Assembly: GCF_021648855.1 (NCBI RefSeq)
Contig: NZ_JAKJHX010000017.1
Location: 20,283 to 60,198, forward strand
Direction of reading: 5' to 3'
Source of the DNA: Tychonema litorale BBK16
Lineage (GTDB): Bacteria; Cyanobacteriota; Cyanobacteriia; Cyanobacteriales; Microcoleaceae
DNA: 39,916 nucleotides
Positions 25,515 to 34,800 of this stretch are shown piece by piece (position 1 is the stretch's first letter; each line of letters starts with the position of its first letter). The position numbers and the translations under genes are program-made. Below the pieces are notes generated by a model, which ran no database searches, was not told where the DNA came from, and was given only the letters and a program-made list of their open reading frames with translations.

Positions 25515-27875
25515 TCATAAAATATCTTTCCGCTTTTGCAACCACAACGTCAACATCAAATAAACCAAAATATGCACACACAAAATCCCCCAATTTAAAC
25601 TCAAATTTTCCCAAGTTGGATCGTAAACAGGAGTAGGCTCAAAGGGCTGAGGAAGTGTACTCCCATCTGGCAATTTAGTAAGTGCAGGAACCATCGCATT
25701 CACATTAACCAAAGAGCCATAAGCACCCACAGACCAGCGACTTAACATTAGCCAAGAAAACTTACTCGCCACACCTTCCATCTTAAACAAAACTCCAGAA
25801 AAGATAATCTGAGGTAGCAATAATAGAGGCAAAGCACTATTAGCCTGAGAGCTATTTTTGACAATTGCCGAAACGACCAATCCGAGACTTACACAACTCA
25901 GCAAAGTTAGAAAAGTCGTAATGCTTACTCCCAAAGTCCAGGAAATTAAACTCGGTTCCGGGTGTTTAAAAGCAATCAAAATTACTCCTACCATTAAGAA
26001 AGTTTGCAATAGGGCCAACCCGGAAAGGATTAAAACTTTTGAACCTACATAAGCAAACAATCCTAAGTTTACCAGACGTTCTCGCAGATAAATAGCTGAT
26101 TCTTTAACAATTTCTTGCAGAGAAGTTGCCAATCCTACCCAAATCGCCGCACAGGTAAATACAAACAAAACTCGCAAAGCCAAAGGTGCTAAAGTTGCTT
26201 CCGGTGCGCCAATTAACGGGTCTTTATCTCTGACTGCTAGTTTTAGTAAAATAATGCCGATCGGCGCAGTTAAAAGAGCTAAACTTAAGTTAACTACGTC
26301 CCGCGAAATTAGCTGAAAATAGCGCTGAGCTAGCAGAACAAGTTGTTGGATAAAAGATACAGATTTTGGCTTGGGAGGTGCAGTTGGTGTTTTTCCTTCG
26401 GGGTTGCCGGCGCTGAAATGATTTTCAATGTATTGCTGATAATATGGAGAAATGCGAAACTTATCTACCCAGCTTTGAACGTTGATTTCTTCTGTTTCTA
26501 ATTCATTGTAAATATCGGCAAAATCGCCAGTTTTGACATCAAAAAAGTCTAGGGCTTGAGTTGGCGGGCCGAAGTAACAAAGGCGACCGCCGCGACCCAT
26601 AAACACAATGCGATCGCACATTGTGATATTTGCCGTCGCGTGAGTCACCAAAATCACCGTCCGACCTTGATTTGCCAACTTTCGCAGCAGTTGCATCATC
26701 TTTTTATCCAAACCCGGATCGAGTCCTGAAGTCGGTTCGTCCAAAAAGAAAAGTTTCGGGTCTGCTAATAGTTCGACTCCGATACTAACCCGTTTTCGCT
26801 GTCCGCCACTAAGCTCTTTTACTAAAGCATTGCGGCGGTGAGTCATTTCAATATCTTCTAAGGTTTTTGTGACTACTTGCTGAACATTTGTATCGGGAGG
26901 TAAGCGCAGTTTAGCAGCATAATTCAATACTTCTTCTACTCGCAAATCTGCGTGAATTATATCATCTTGAGGCACGTAACCAATTTGATTCCGGTAAATA
27001 TTGAAGTTTTTTCGTAGGTTGTCGCCGTTGAGATAAACGACACCGCTAGTAGTTTTTTCAATGCCTAAAAGCGTCCGCATTAATGTAGATTTGCCCGCGC
27101 CACTACCTCCGACTAAGGCCACAAATTGCCCTGGTTCGATCGCCAAAGTGATCCGATCCAAACGCTTTGGAATCACCAGACAGTCAGCATCCAAGCGAAT
27201 TTGATGACCCCCGTCCTGCATCTCCAACTCACCACTGCGGTAAGTTAGGGTAAAGGGGCCGATCCGAATCGCATCTCCCTCGGAGAGTTGTACAGAATTT
27301 GTGACACGCTGACCGTTGACAAACACTCCGTTAACACTGTAGTCTCGCAAAAGATAATTGCCGCGACTATCTTGGTCAATTGTGGCGTGGCGACGAGAAA
27401 CCAGTGGGGAATCTAATTGCAGGGAAGCGTTTGGATCTCGACCCAATAATACAGACCGATTCTTAAGAGAAATTGACTGCTTATTTGACGAAACAATTTG
27501 ATTTGCTTTCGGGTTAAAATAGGTCAGTAAAACTTGATTCTTGGGGTCAAGACCGATTTTAATTTCTGTACCATTTTGCAGACAATAACCGTCGTTGGGA
27601 GTGATGCGTGTGCGATCGACAAATAGGCCATTAGTGCTCGGTTTTTGCCCGTCACCGTCGTAAATCCAGTAATTATCACCTTTTTGGCGAAAAACAGCGT
27701 GGATACCGGAGACAGCGCGCCAGGGTTCAGGTACAATTAAATCAGCACGAGTGCGATCGCGCCCCAATACGTGCTGCTGCTGTCTCAACTCTAACTGTAA
27801 AACTTGGCCTTGACTATTTAATACTAAATAAGGGCGATCGCTTAAAGCTGTCGGTTGTCCTATATTATTTGTCAT
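25515..27875 (-). CDS. FHA-domain ABCG-type ABC transporter (ATPase-permease fusion)
   Basis: 786 residues. Two FHA phosphothreonine-binding domains come first: about 25-100 (HVLGRDRTRADLIV, SGIHAVF, STNGLFVD) and about 140-205 (LLGRDPNASLQLDSPLVSRRHA, NGVFVNGQRV). The ATPase has Walker A GGSGAGKST (about 255-263), signature LSGGQRKRVSIGVELL and Walker B KLFFLDEPTSGLD. About six membrane helices follow from residue 545 to the end (ABC2/ABCG type). The FHA part suggests control by a Ser/Thr kinase, as in the Rv1747 type, and such a kinase lies at the left edge of this window, though no link is shown. Substrate is unknown. Confidence 0.93.
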   Translation of the reverse strand: MTNNIGQPTALSDRPYLVLNSQGQVLQLELRQQQHVLGRDRTRADLIVPEPWRAVSGIHAVFRQKGDNYWIYDGDGQKPSTNGLFVDRTRITPNDGYCLQNGTEIKIGLDPKNQVLLTYFNPKANQIVSSNKQSISLKNRSVLLGRDPNASLQLDSPLVSRRHATIDQDSRGNYLLRDYSVNGVFVNGQRVTNSVQLSEGDAIRIGPFTLTYRSGELEMQDGGHQIRLDADCLVIPKRLDRITLAIEPGQFVALVGGSGAGKSTLMRTLLGIEKTTSGVVYLNGDNLRKNFNIYRNQIGYVPQDDIIHADLRVEEVLNYAAKLRLPPDTNVQQVVTKTLEDIEMTHRRNALVKELSGGQRKRVSIGVELLADPKLFFLDEPTSGLDPGLDKKMMQLLRKLANQGRTVILVTHATANITMCDRIVFMGRGGRLCYFGPPTQALDFFDVKTGDFADIYNELETEEINVQSWVDKFRISPYYQQYIENHFSAGNPEGKTPTAPPKPKSVSFIQQLVLLAQRYFQLISRDVVNLSLALLTAPIGIILLKLAVRDKDPLIGAPEATLAPLALRVLFVFTCAAIWVGLATSLQEIVKESAIYLRERLVNLGLFAYVGSKVLILSGLALLQTFLMVGVILIAFKHPEPSLISWTLGVSITTFLTLLSCVSLGLVVSAIVKNSSQANSALPLLLLPQIIFSGVLFKMEGVASKFSWLMLSRWSVGAYGSLVNVNAMVPALTKLPDGSTLPQPFEPTPVYDPTWENLSLNWGILCVHILVYLMLTLWLQKRKDIL

Positions 27876-27938
27876 AGTTCGATCGCGTTTTTTGCACTCA
27901 CTTTTTCAGCATATCAAAAAGTGGACAACAATTTGAAT

Positions 27939-28008
27939 CTTCAGTCCGCGTAGGCGGACTTCGTTTGCATAGATGCGGTTTCCAACCGCCAGGTTTCAAC
28001 CGCCGGGT
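27939..28008. repeat. REP-like repeat left of xisIH
   Basis: CTTCAGTCCGCGTAGGCGGA begins a 70-bp unit with GTCCGC/GCGGAC and GCGGTT/AACCGC stems. It ends two bases before the xisI stop. A shorter copy in the same direction lies beyond xisH. Confidence 0.8.
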
Positions 28009-28010
28009 AA

Positions 28011-28349
28011 CTAAGCAACTCCATAACCAGTATAGGGACGCTTATAAGGTGGATGCAACCCTAAAATAATATCCTCTTTGGGTACTCCCATCTCGACTAA
28101 TTCTTGTCCTAAATCGGCTTCTGTCATATTGCGTTGAATCCAGATTTTACCATCCTTGATATCCAAATGAATGAAACAGTTATAAATCCGTTTGTATCCC
28201 TCCCAGCCCACATCTAAAATTTGGTAATGGTCTTGTTCTGTATCGAACACCAACTGACATTCAACATCTGAATCTGAATTTGGATCTGGTGCGGCATGAG
28301 TGGTTAGCAACTGGCGGATAAATTGCCGGTACTCTTCTATTCTTTCCAT
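28011..28349 (-). CDS. xisI: XisI protein (fdxN element excision controlling factor family)
   Basis: 112 residues. MERIEEYRQFIRQLL, YQILDVGWEGYKRIYNCFIHLDI, KIWIQRNMTEADLGQELV and DIILGLHPPYKRPYTGYGVA are the XisI pattern. XisI was described in Anabaena as a factor controlling excision of the fdxN element with XisH, but the pair is common in strains without that element, where a toxin-antitoxin or defence role has been suggested without proof. The start lies inside xisH (13-base overlap), so the pair is coupled. Confidence 0.93.
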   Translation of the reverse strand: MERIEEYRQFIRQLLTTHAAPDPNSDSDVECQLVFDTEQDHYQILDVGWEGYKRIYNCFIHLDIKDGKIWIQRNMTEADLGQELVEMGVPKEDIILGLHPPYKRPYTGYGVA

Positions 28350-28753
28350 TCGATGATTACCTCCTGAATCGGTTCGTAGACGATTAACTTCACTTGATAC
28401 TGTCTGACAGCTTCCTGAGTGAATCTTTCTTGAAAAAAGGATTCAAATATATCGAGAGGAATTGCCAGATACAGAGTTCTATCTGGTTCATTCATTTGCA
28501 ATCCTAAGCGATAGTTCAAAAACTGTCCCAACGCAGCATGAAAGTCTGTAACCACTGAGGTGTTCAAAAAGCTTTTAATTTCAACAGCAATCTTTTGTCC
28601 AGCTTTTTCAGCGGCAAAGACTTTCTCTGCTGCTAAATCTATCTCAAACTTCACCTTATCTATCTTGAGGATCAGCGGATCTGCCGTAATTACCCATTGC
28701 TCCTTCAAAAGAGCTTGTTTAACAGCTTCATGGAATCGGTCTTTGGCAGCCAT
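28337..28753 (-). CDS. xisH: XisH protein (endonuclease-like fold)
   Basis: 138 residues. MAAKDRFHEAVKQALLKEQW, the D-(x)n-E-x-K-like nuclease core (KFEIDLAAEK ... KIAVEIKSFLN, with E and K at about 77-79) and VVTDFHAALGQFLNYRLGL are typical of XisH, which has a restriction-endonuclease-like fold. Key residues are intact. It overlaps xisI downstream. The two-gene unit is bracketed by copies of one REP-like repeat, suggesting it entered or spread as a unit. Confidence 0.93.
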   Translation of the reverse strand: MAAKDRFHEAVKQALLKEQWVITADPLILKIDKVKFEIDLAAEKVFAAEKAGQKIAVEIKSFLNTSVVTDFHAALGQFLNYRLGLQMNEPDRTLYLAIPLDIFESFFQERFTQEAVRQYQVKLIVYEPIQEVIIEWKE

Positions 28754-28798
28754 CGTTTTTTTACAGTATCTTAGGTATGATTATAGCAGCGATGACTC

Positions 28799-29701
28799 TT
28801 GAATATCCCGGTTTCTTCTTCAGTCCGCGCAGGCGGACTTTGTTCGTATAGACGCGGTTTCAACCGCCGGGTTTCTACTTTGTTTTTCACCGGCTGGATT
28901 TATCGGTGGTCTTATTTTTCTGACTTTAACCTAAGTATAAGTACCCTGGATTTATCAGTAGAATCGTTTTTGATAGTACCGCTTCAGGTTTTTTTCGCTG
29001 ACGGCGGGACGACACTCAAAAGTGCGATCGCTCTTCTGGTCACAGCCCCAGCAATTTATCATATTTTGTGGTTTTTTGATATTGTAACTAATAAAGTTTA
29101 TGCTACAGTCAATAATTGGATAAGTGCAAGGTTGTCTCCCTCGCCTCCCGTAACAAGAACCCCGTGGGTTGATCATTTTCTGAGGTCTTGGGACCAATTT
29201 AAGAACAAGAAAATGAGTTCAATAAAATTACTGCGATCGCTAGTCAACCAAATTATTATCGTTAGTTTGGTATTGCTAATGTTGTATTGGTCAGCTTACC
29301 ACCAAGGTATTGCCGATGCCCGACGTGATGCGGGCGAAAATTCAACTCTACCTGCTGTTGTTTTAATCGCCCAAGAAAAAAATATTGGTTTAGGCAGAAA
29401 ACTCAATGATGCTTTTGATGAACCTTCTGTAAAAGACGATAATCTAAAAGACTATAAATTTATTGGCGATAAAGGTTTATTTGATGATTTGCGAAATGAT
29501 GCAGACGGAGGAGTTAACCCCAAACCTAGAATTTGGCGGTTGCTTTTGGAGAGAGGAAACTGGATTTATCTGTTTCCCGCTTTAACAAAAGAAGAGCAAA
29601 AAAATCCTAACGCTCGACCGCGAGTGGTTGCAGTTCAACAAAGTCAATCCGGCGATCAATTGTTAATTGTAAGTCCCGAACCTTCTAAACCATCTAAATA
29701 A
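28799..29701 (+). CDS. Hypothetical membrane protein, probably 5'-truncated
   Basis: The open frame is 300 codons from a TTG. Its first about 25 codons are translated REP-like repeat (28818-28873), so they are unlikely to be native. Protein-like sequence begins at FFTGWIYRWSYFSDFNLS (28883), which resembles the segment after a first membrane helix in a conserved cyanobacterial membrane family; that helix is missing. Two hydrophobic segments remain (about 60-95 and 148-168), followed by a soluble tail ending in a Pro/Ser-rich stretch. No catalytic motif is recognised. A shorter protein from the ATG at 29213 (MSSIKLLRSL) is possible. Function unknown. Confidence 0.6.
   Translation: MNIPVSSSVRAGGLCSYRRGFNRRVSTLFFTGWIYRWSYFSDFNLSISTLDLSVESFLIVPLQVFFADGGTTLKSAIALLVTAPAIYHILWFFDIVTNKVYATVNNWISARLSPSPPVTRTPWVDHFLRSWDQFKNKKMSSIKLLRSLVNQIIIVSLVLLMLYWSAYHQGIADARRDAGENSTLPAVVLIAQEKNIGLGRKLNDAFDEPSVKDDNLKDYKFIGDKGLFDDLRNDADGGVNPKPRIWRLLLERGNWIYLFPALTKEEQKNPNARPRVVAVQQSQSGDQLLIVSPEPSKPSK
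28818..28873. repeat. REP-like repeat right of xisH
   Basis: CTTCAGTCCGCGCAGGCGGA begins a 56-bp version of the 27939 repeat, same orientation, lacking one inner CAACCGCCAGGTTT unit. It lies in the 5' end of the following open frame. Confidence 0.8.
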
Positions 29702-29753
29702 AGTCGGGGCGGGTTGATGAATACCAAAATCATCTCGATCGCCCCTAGCGGGC

Positions 29754-29828
29754 GGGCACGGGGGCACAGCCCCTACAAAGGATAAAGAAAACCATGACTT
29801 TGTATTTGTAGGGGTAGTGCCCCGTGCC
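29754..29828. repeat. Inverted repeat between convergent genes
   Basis: The left arm GGGCACGGGGGCACAGCCCC plus TACAAA (29754-29779) and the right arm TTTGTAGGGGTAGTGCCCCG plus TGCC (29805-29828) are almost fully complementary. Between convergent genes it could stop transcription from both sides. Confidence 0.75.
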
Positions 29829-29854
29829 TACCCCTCTACCCCCTTAGTTGACAA

Positions 29855-30877
29855 TTACCGAATTTCCAATAACTTAGCAGTCGCATTAACCACAATTTGA
29901 GCAGAACCCGCAAAGAAAACGCGATCGATCGTTGCTAAAGTATCAGTAGATTTGTGATAATGAGGCGATCGCAAATTTGCCGTATCAGTCACCAACACTG
30001 CACCAACTCCCTTATACCAGAAAGGCGCATGATCACTCCGCAAAACATCGGGAGTCAGCACCCCTTTCAGAGGAACTGGCAACGTCACAATCGGCGGTAA
30101 ACCAGTTGTTCCAGACTTCGCAAAAGCTCCCAACAACAGCGGATGTTCCGCATCACCAACCACCGCAATAAACTCGCCCTTGTCAGGAGAAGTCACCCCC
30201 GCAGCATCTAAAACAGACTCTATTTTCAACCCTTCGGGATATCGCTGACAACCGGCAGTATGACAAGCATAACCTACCATATCTAACACCACCACTCCTT
30301 GCAAATTTTTTAACTTTGCTGGGTTGCCAGTGAATGCTAAACTACCTAAAAGTCCGATTTCTTCTCTATCAAAAAATGCCACTTGCAGTGTGCGATCTGT
30401 AGGACGAGAAGCCAGCAGCCGTGCTACTTCTAAAACTACTGCAACTCCCGTAGCATTGTCATCAGCACCGGGTGAATTGGGTACAGTATCGTAGTGGGCG
30501 GCGACTAAAATTGCACCAGCCTTTGAATCCGTACCTTTTCTTTCGGCAAAGATGTTAGTACCTCCATCAAACGGCTGCAATTCCGGGGAAAATCCCGATA
30601 TTTGCAGTTGTTGGGAAATGTAGTTTCTGCTGAAAGTTCTATCTCCCTCTGTATCCCTTTCTCCTGCTAAACTTGTAACGTGTTTCCACAAACGAGACTC
30701 GTCAATTTGGGGAAAATTAACTGGTAGTTTTTCAGGAAATGCCGAAGGAGAGGAGTTTTGAGAAATGCCAATCTCACTCCGAACTTCGACTGGTGACAAA
30801 TGTTGCCACGAATAGGAACCCCAACCGGCGGCCCCGATCGCAAATATAAATAGAACTATCCAAATTAATTGTTTCAT
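29855..30877 (-). CDS. M28-family zinc peptidase
   Basis: 340 residues from the ATG at 30877 (MKQLIWIVLFIFAIGAAGWG, a membrane anchor or signal); upstream in-frame starts to 30922 run into a dispersed repeat and are less likely. Two-zinc site: VAAHYDTVPNSPGADDNATG (His and Asp), FDREEIGLLGS (catalytic Glu-Glu), VVLDMVGY (Asp), and SPHYHKSTDT near the end (His). The fold is that of aminopeptidases acting outside the cytoplasm. Cys-Cys in GYACHTAGCQ suggests a disulfide. Natural substrate unknown. Confidence 0.9.
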   Translation of the reverse strand: MKQLIWIVLFIFAIGAAGWGSYSWQHLSPVEVRSEIGISQNSSPSAFPEKLPVNFPQIDESRLWKHVTSLAGERDTEGDRTFSRNYISQQLQISGFSPELQPFDGGTNIFAERKGTDSKAGAILVAAHYDTVPNSPGADDNATGVAVVLEVARLLASRPTDRTLQVAFFDREEIGLLGSLAFTGNPAKLKNLQGVVVLDMVGYACHTAGCQRYPEGLKIESVLDAAGVTSPDKGEFIAVVGDAEHPLLLGAFAKSGTTGLPPIVTLPVPLKGVLTPDVLRSDHAPFWYKGVGAVLVTDTANLRSPHYHKSTDTLATIDRVFFAGSAQIVVNATAKLLEIR

Positions 30878-30909
30878 CAATATTTCAAGCATACCGCAGA
30901 TAAATACCC

Positions 30910-30936
30910 GTAGGGACACCACAATGTCGTCCCTAC
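30910..30936. repeat. Short inverted repeat GTAGGGAC/GTCCCTAC
   Basis: Perfect 8-bp arms (30910-30917, 30929-30936), a remnant of the GTAGGGACACGGCACTGCC family in the peptidase promoter region. Confidence 0.6.
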
Positions 30937-30959
30937 TACTACATTAAAAATATTTATTT

Positions 30960-31532
30960 TTACCCGAAATCTATATCCTTACTTTCTAGTATAAAGCCAT
31001 TATTTTTAGCTACAGCTTGAGGGATAGTTTTTGCGGAAAATTCAACAACTTGAGTTGGTTGTTGAAACCACTCACTATAACTGGGACTGAACTCATCAGA
31101 TAGCGCTTTTAAACTCCGTATTTCAGCCTCTAGCTGCATTGCTATTTGATTAATCCGATGGATTTGTACCTGTAAATGCTTTTCTCCAGTCTGAATTTTG
31201 TTTTCTATTTCTTGCCAATGCTGTCCTGCCAGTATTTTTTCGAGTTCAGCTTGTTTGTACTTGAGTATGGACTGTTTTTGTGGCAATTGCTTTTCAATAG
31301 TTCTGGTTTCCCGATCGATCTCTTCGAGTTGCTGCAACCACTGCTCCCCAAAAGCAGCAGTTTGCTGGTGGAACTCGGCAATAGCTTCCGGGGTATTGTT
31401 CTTTGGAAAACTGACTGCGACTCTGCATGATGAGCGCTGTTTGTAAAGTTTTTCCCGCGACTCTTGCAGGGTGGCAATTTCTGCTTGCAGGGTGCGGAAT
31501 TCTGTTTGGAGTTCTGGGAGAGTCTGACTCAT
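30960..31532 (-). CDS. Coiled-coil hypothetical protein
   Basis: 190 residues, very rich in Glu, Gln and Leu. Almost the whole length up to about 145 is predicted coiled coil (LPELQTEFRTLQAEIATLQE, EEIDRETRTIEKQLPQKQSI). No signal peptide or catalytic motif. The last part (EWFQQPTQVVEFSAKTIPQA) is more globular. Coding character is good (no repeats inside, clear ATG), but the family is not recognised. It is followed by the M28 peptidase gene on the same strand after 82 bp. Confidence 0.7.
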   Translation of the reverse strand: MSQTLPELQTEFRTLQAEIATLQESREKLYKQRSSCRVAVSFPKNNTPEAIAEFHQQTAAFGEQWLQQLEEIDRETRTIEKQLPQKQSILKYKQAELEKILAGQHWQEIENKIQTGEKHLQVQIHRINQIAMQLEAEIRSLKALSDEFSPSYSEWFQQPTQVVEFSAKTIPQAVAKNNGFILESKDIDFG

Positions 31533-31880
31533 GGGTTCAATTAGTGGGCTTTTGCATAGATTTTAAGCTAATTGTTGATTTTTATGACACATCTAGCATA
31601 TTTTTGTGGTAAAAAGATTTTATTTAAGGGCGATCGCACGTACTGCCTAAGCATAATATCGCACAAATTTTGGCATAATGGCCAATGACATATTGAAAAT
31701 TAAGATTAAAATTGTAATAAGTTGGGAAAACTTTTTTAGTTGATCAAAGTCACCATTACAACATAAAGTTAAATTAAGCTCTCGTATTTTTTATTGACAG
31801 GTCTAAATTTTTACTCGATTTTTCCAGATATTTATACTAAGTATTGTAAATAGTTTATTTAAACTCAGGAATTGAAGCCA
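31533..31880. other. Divergent AT-rich space upstream of the PAS-GGDEF-EAL gene
   Basis: 348 bases, very AT-rich, with one HIP1 octamer near 31630. TTGACA at 31794-31799 and TATACT at 31833-31838 are promoter-like but too far apart (33 bp) to form one promoter. AGGA at 31867-31870 may be the ribosome site of the following gene. No gene seen. Confidence 0.4.
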
Positions 31881-34800
31881 ATGAAAATCACTCGTCAATT
31901 ACTGTTAGGATATTTAACTGGTACTATGTTCTGTACAATAGGCTGTACTAATCAGATCAAGCCTAGCATCTCTCCTACAAATAATTTTATAACAACGGTG
32001 GAAAACACCAGAAAAGATGATAGCTACACTTTGACTAATATTGCTTATTATTTGGCTTTTATTTCGGCGTTTGTTTCTTTATTGATGAGGACTAATACAC
32101 CAAATTTGTTATTTAAGGCGATGGATAAGCTGAGATTACACCCGGAACCAAACAATGACACAATCGCCAAAAATGTAAACTTGTCAATCCCCAAAAATGA
32201 ACAGAATATCGGGCATGGTATTGCACAAATCACTCAAGATTTGCAACCAACCACCGAATATCCTCTCGATCTTTTTGAGGAAATAAGTATATCGATAATT
32301 ACCACAACACCCCAGGGTCAGATCCTGTCATTCAACCATGCTACTTGCCAACTTTTAGGATACTCTAAAAAAGAGTTGATCGGGAAGCCCATAGCGGGAA
32401 TTTTTAAGAACACTGAATTACCGCTATCTGGGTTAGAAGCTCAAGATTTAACAGCAGATAATTCTGTCCGCAATGTCGAAAAAATTTACTTGTCCAAGCA
32501 GGGTAAAAAAATAATTGTACTGCTTTCTATTTCAACCATGCGCGATGGTAAAGGGGAGGTGATTGGCAAGTTATATGTAGCGCAAGATATTACAGATCAT
32601 AAGCGGGTAGAAAGAGATTTGCGTCGCAGTGAAAAAAAGTTTAGACAATTAGCAGAAACGGTTAATGCTGCTGCATTTATCTATCAAGGCAGACAACTGC
32701 GTTATGTCAATTCTCAAACGGAAACTATCACCGGATATACCCGCGAAGAATTGTTGTCAATGAATTTATATGACTTAATTCATCCTGATTTTAGGTCGAT
32801 AGTTAAAAGCTGGGGTCAAGTCACCGAAAACCCCAAAAAATCCAGTTCAAAACATGAAATTTTACTTGTTTCAAAAACCGGAGTTCACCGTTGGATTCAA
32901 GCAACAATAGATGTGATTAAATTTGAAAAAAAAGCTTCTATATTAGTCACAGCCTTTGATGTTAGCGATCGCAAACTATCAGAGTTAGAATTAGAAACGT
33001 CTCTTTCCTTGCTTCAAGCAACAATTGAATCAACTGCCGATGGCATTCTTGCTGTTGACAGCCAAGGAAAAATTGTTACTTTTAACAGCAAGTTTACCCA
33101 AATGTGGCAAGTTCCCGATTTCATGCTCTATTCGACATATAACAATCAAATTTTAGGGTTCGGAATCAATCAGTTAAAACATCCAGAAAAATTTATTAAA
33201 CGCTCGAAAGAATTGTCTGATTTAGCGGAGTCAGACAGTTACGATATCATTGAATTTAAAGATGGTAGAATCTTCGAGCGTTACTCTCTGCCGCAGCGCA
33301 CGGGAGGAAAAATTACTGGCAGGGTATTCAGTTTTCGGGATGTAACGGAACGGCTGCAAGGAGAAGAAGCATTGCGTAAAAGTGAAGAACGCTTCAACCT
33401 GCTGACGCGAGCTACAAATGATGCAGTTTGGGACTTAGATTTGTTGAAAGAAGAATTATGGTGGAGCGCAGAATTTAATAAATTATTTGGTTATAAAGTT
33501 GCTAAAAATCAAATAATAGAATTGGAATTTTGGCACAAGCAAATCCATCCAGAAGAGCGGGAAAGAGTGATAGCAAAATTCAATACTACGATTGCTAGCA
33601 ATGCGGAATATTGGTTAGAAGAGTATAGTTTTCGCTGTGCAGATGGCAGATATATTTTTGTACTAGATCGCGGCTATATCATCCGCAATGAAAGTGGCAA
33701 AGCGGTGCGGGCAATCGGTACGATGATGGATATTACTCAGCGTAAGCAAGCTGAAGAAATTATTCGCTATCAAGCTGTTTACGATCAATTAACGGGTTTG
33801 CCAAATCGCCTACTTTTTAATGAGCGACTGTCGGCATCTTTAAGACAGATTAAAGGCAGTCAAAAAATGTTGGCTGTGATGTTTTTAGACTTAGACAGGT
33901 TCAAGAAGATTAATGATACTCTAGGTCACGCAGCGGGCGATCGCCTGTTGGAGGCGTTTGCTGCACGGATCAGTGACACTTTGCGATCGACTGATACTGT
34001 GTCCCGTTGGGGTGGCGACGAATTTACTGTGCTACTACCCAATATCAATTCCCCAGAAGATGTAGTCAGAGCGGCTCAAAGAATCCAAGAGAATTTAAAG
34101 CCTGTATTTAAACTGGAAGAACAGTCACTGCACGTAACTTGTAGTATTGGGATTGCTCTCTATCCTGATGATGGGGAGGATGCAGAAACTTTAGTCAAAA
34201 ATGCAGATGCTGCTTTGTACCGTGCGAAAGAAAAGGGAAGAAATAATTATCAGTTTTATAATTCAACTATTAACCCGAAGGGCAGCGAGTTGCTGATTTT
34301 AGAAAGTAAGCTGCATGATGCTCCGGGACAGGGAGAGTTTGAGGTTTACTATCAGCCAAGAGTTAATATTACTACTTGGAAGATCCAGGGTATGGAGGCG
34401 CTGCTGCGTTGGTATCACCCAGAATTGGGTTTGATTTATCCTAATACATTTATTCCGATCGCTGAAGAGAATGGATTAATTGTATCGATTGGGGAATGGG
34501 TTCTGGAAACTGCTTGCAAACAAAATAAGGCTTGGCAGGATGCTTTGCAGCCAGATTTGCGGATAGCTGTTAATTTTTCGGCGAGGCAGTTCCAGCAATG
34601 TAATTTATTACAGATGGTGTCAAACTGTTTGGAAAAAACTGGTTTAGATCCGAAGTATTTAGAGTTGGAGATTACAGAAAGCACAGCAATGCAAGATATG
34701 GAGTATACGAAAAATGTGCTGACCCAGTTGCAGAATATGGGAGTACAGATTGCGTTGGATGATTTCGGAACGGGTTATTGTTCTTTGAGTTATCTCAAAA

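Noticed and set aside
28011..28753. An fdxN-type excision element with recombinase
   Set aside because: Only xisH and xisI are present; no XisF-type recombinase or nif genes occur in the window.
30878..30922. 15-residue N-terminal extension of the M28 peptidase
   Set aside because: It runs into a GTAGGGAC/GTCCCTAC repeat; the hydrophobic anchor begins at the ATG at 30877.
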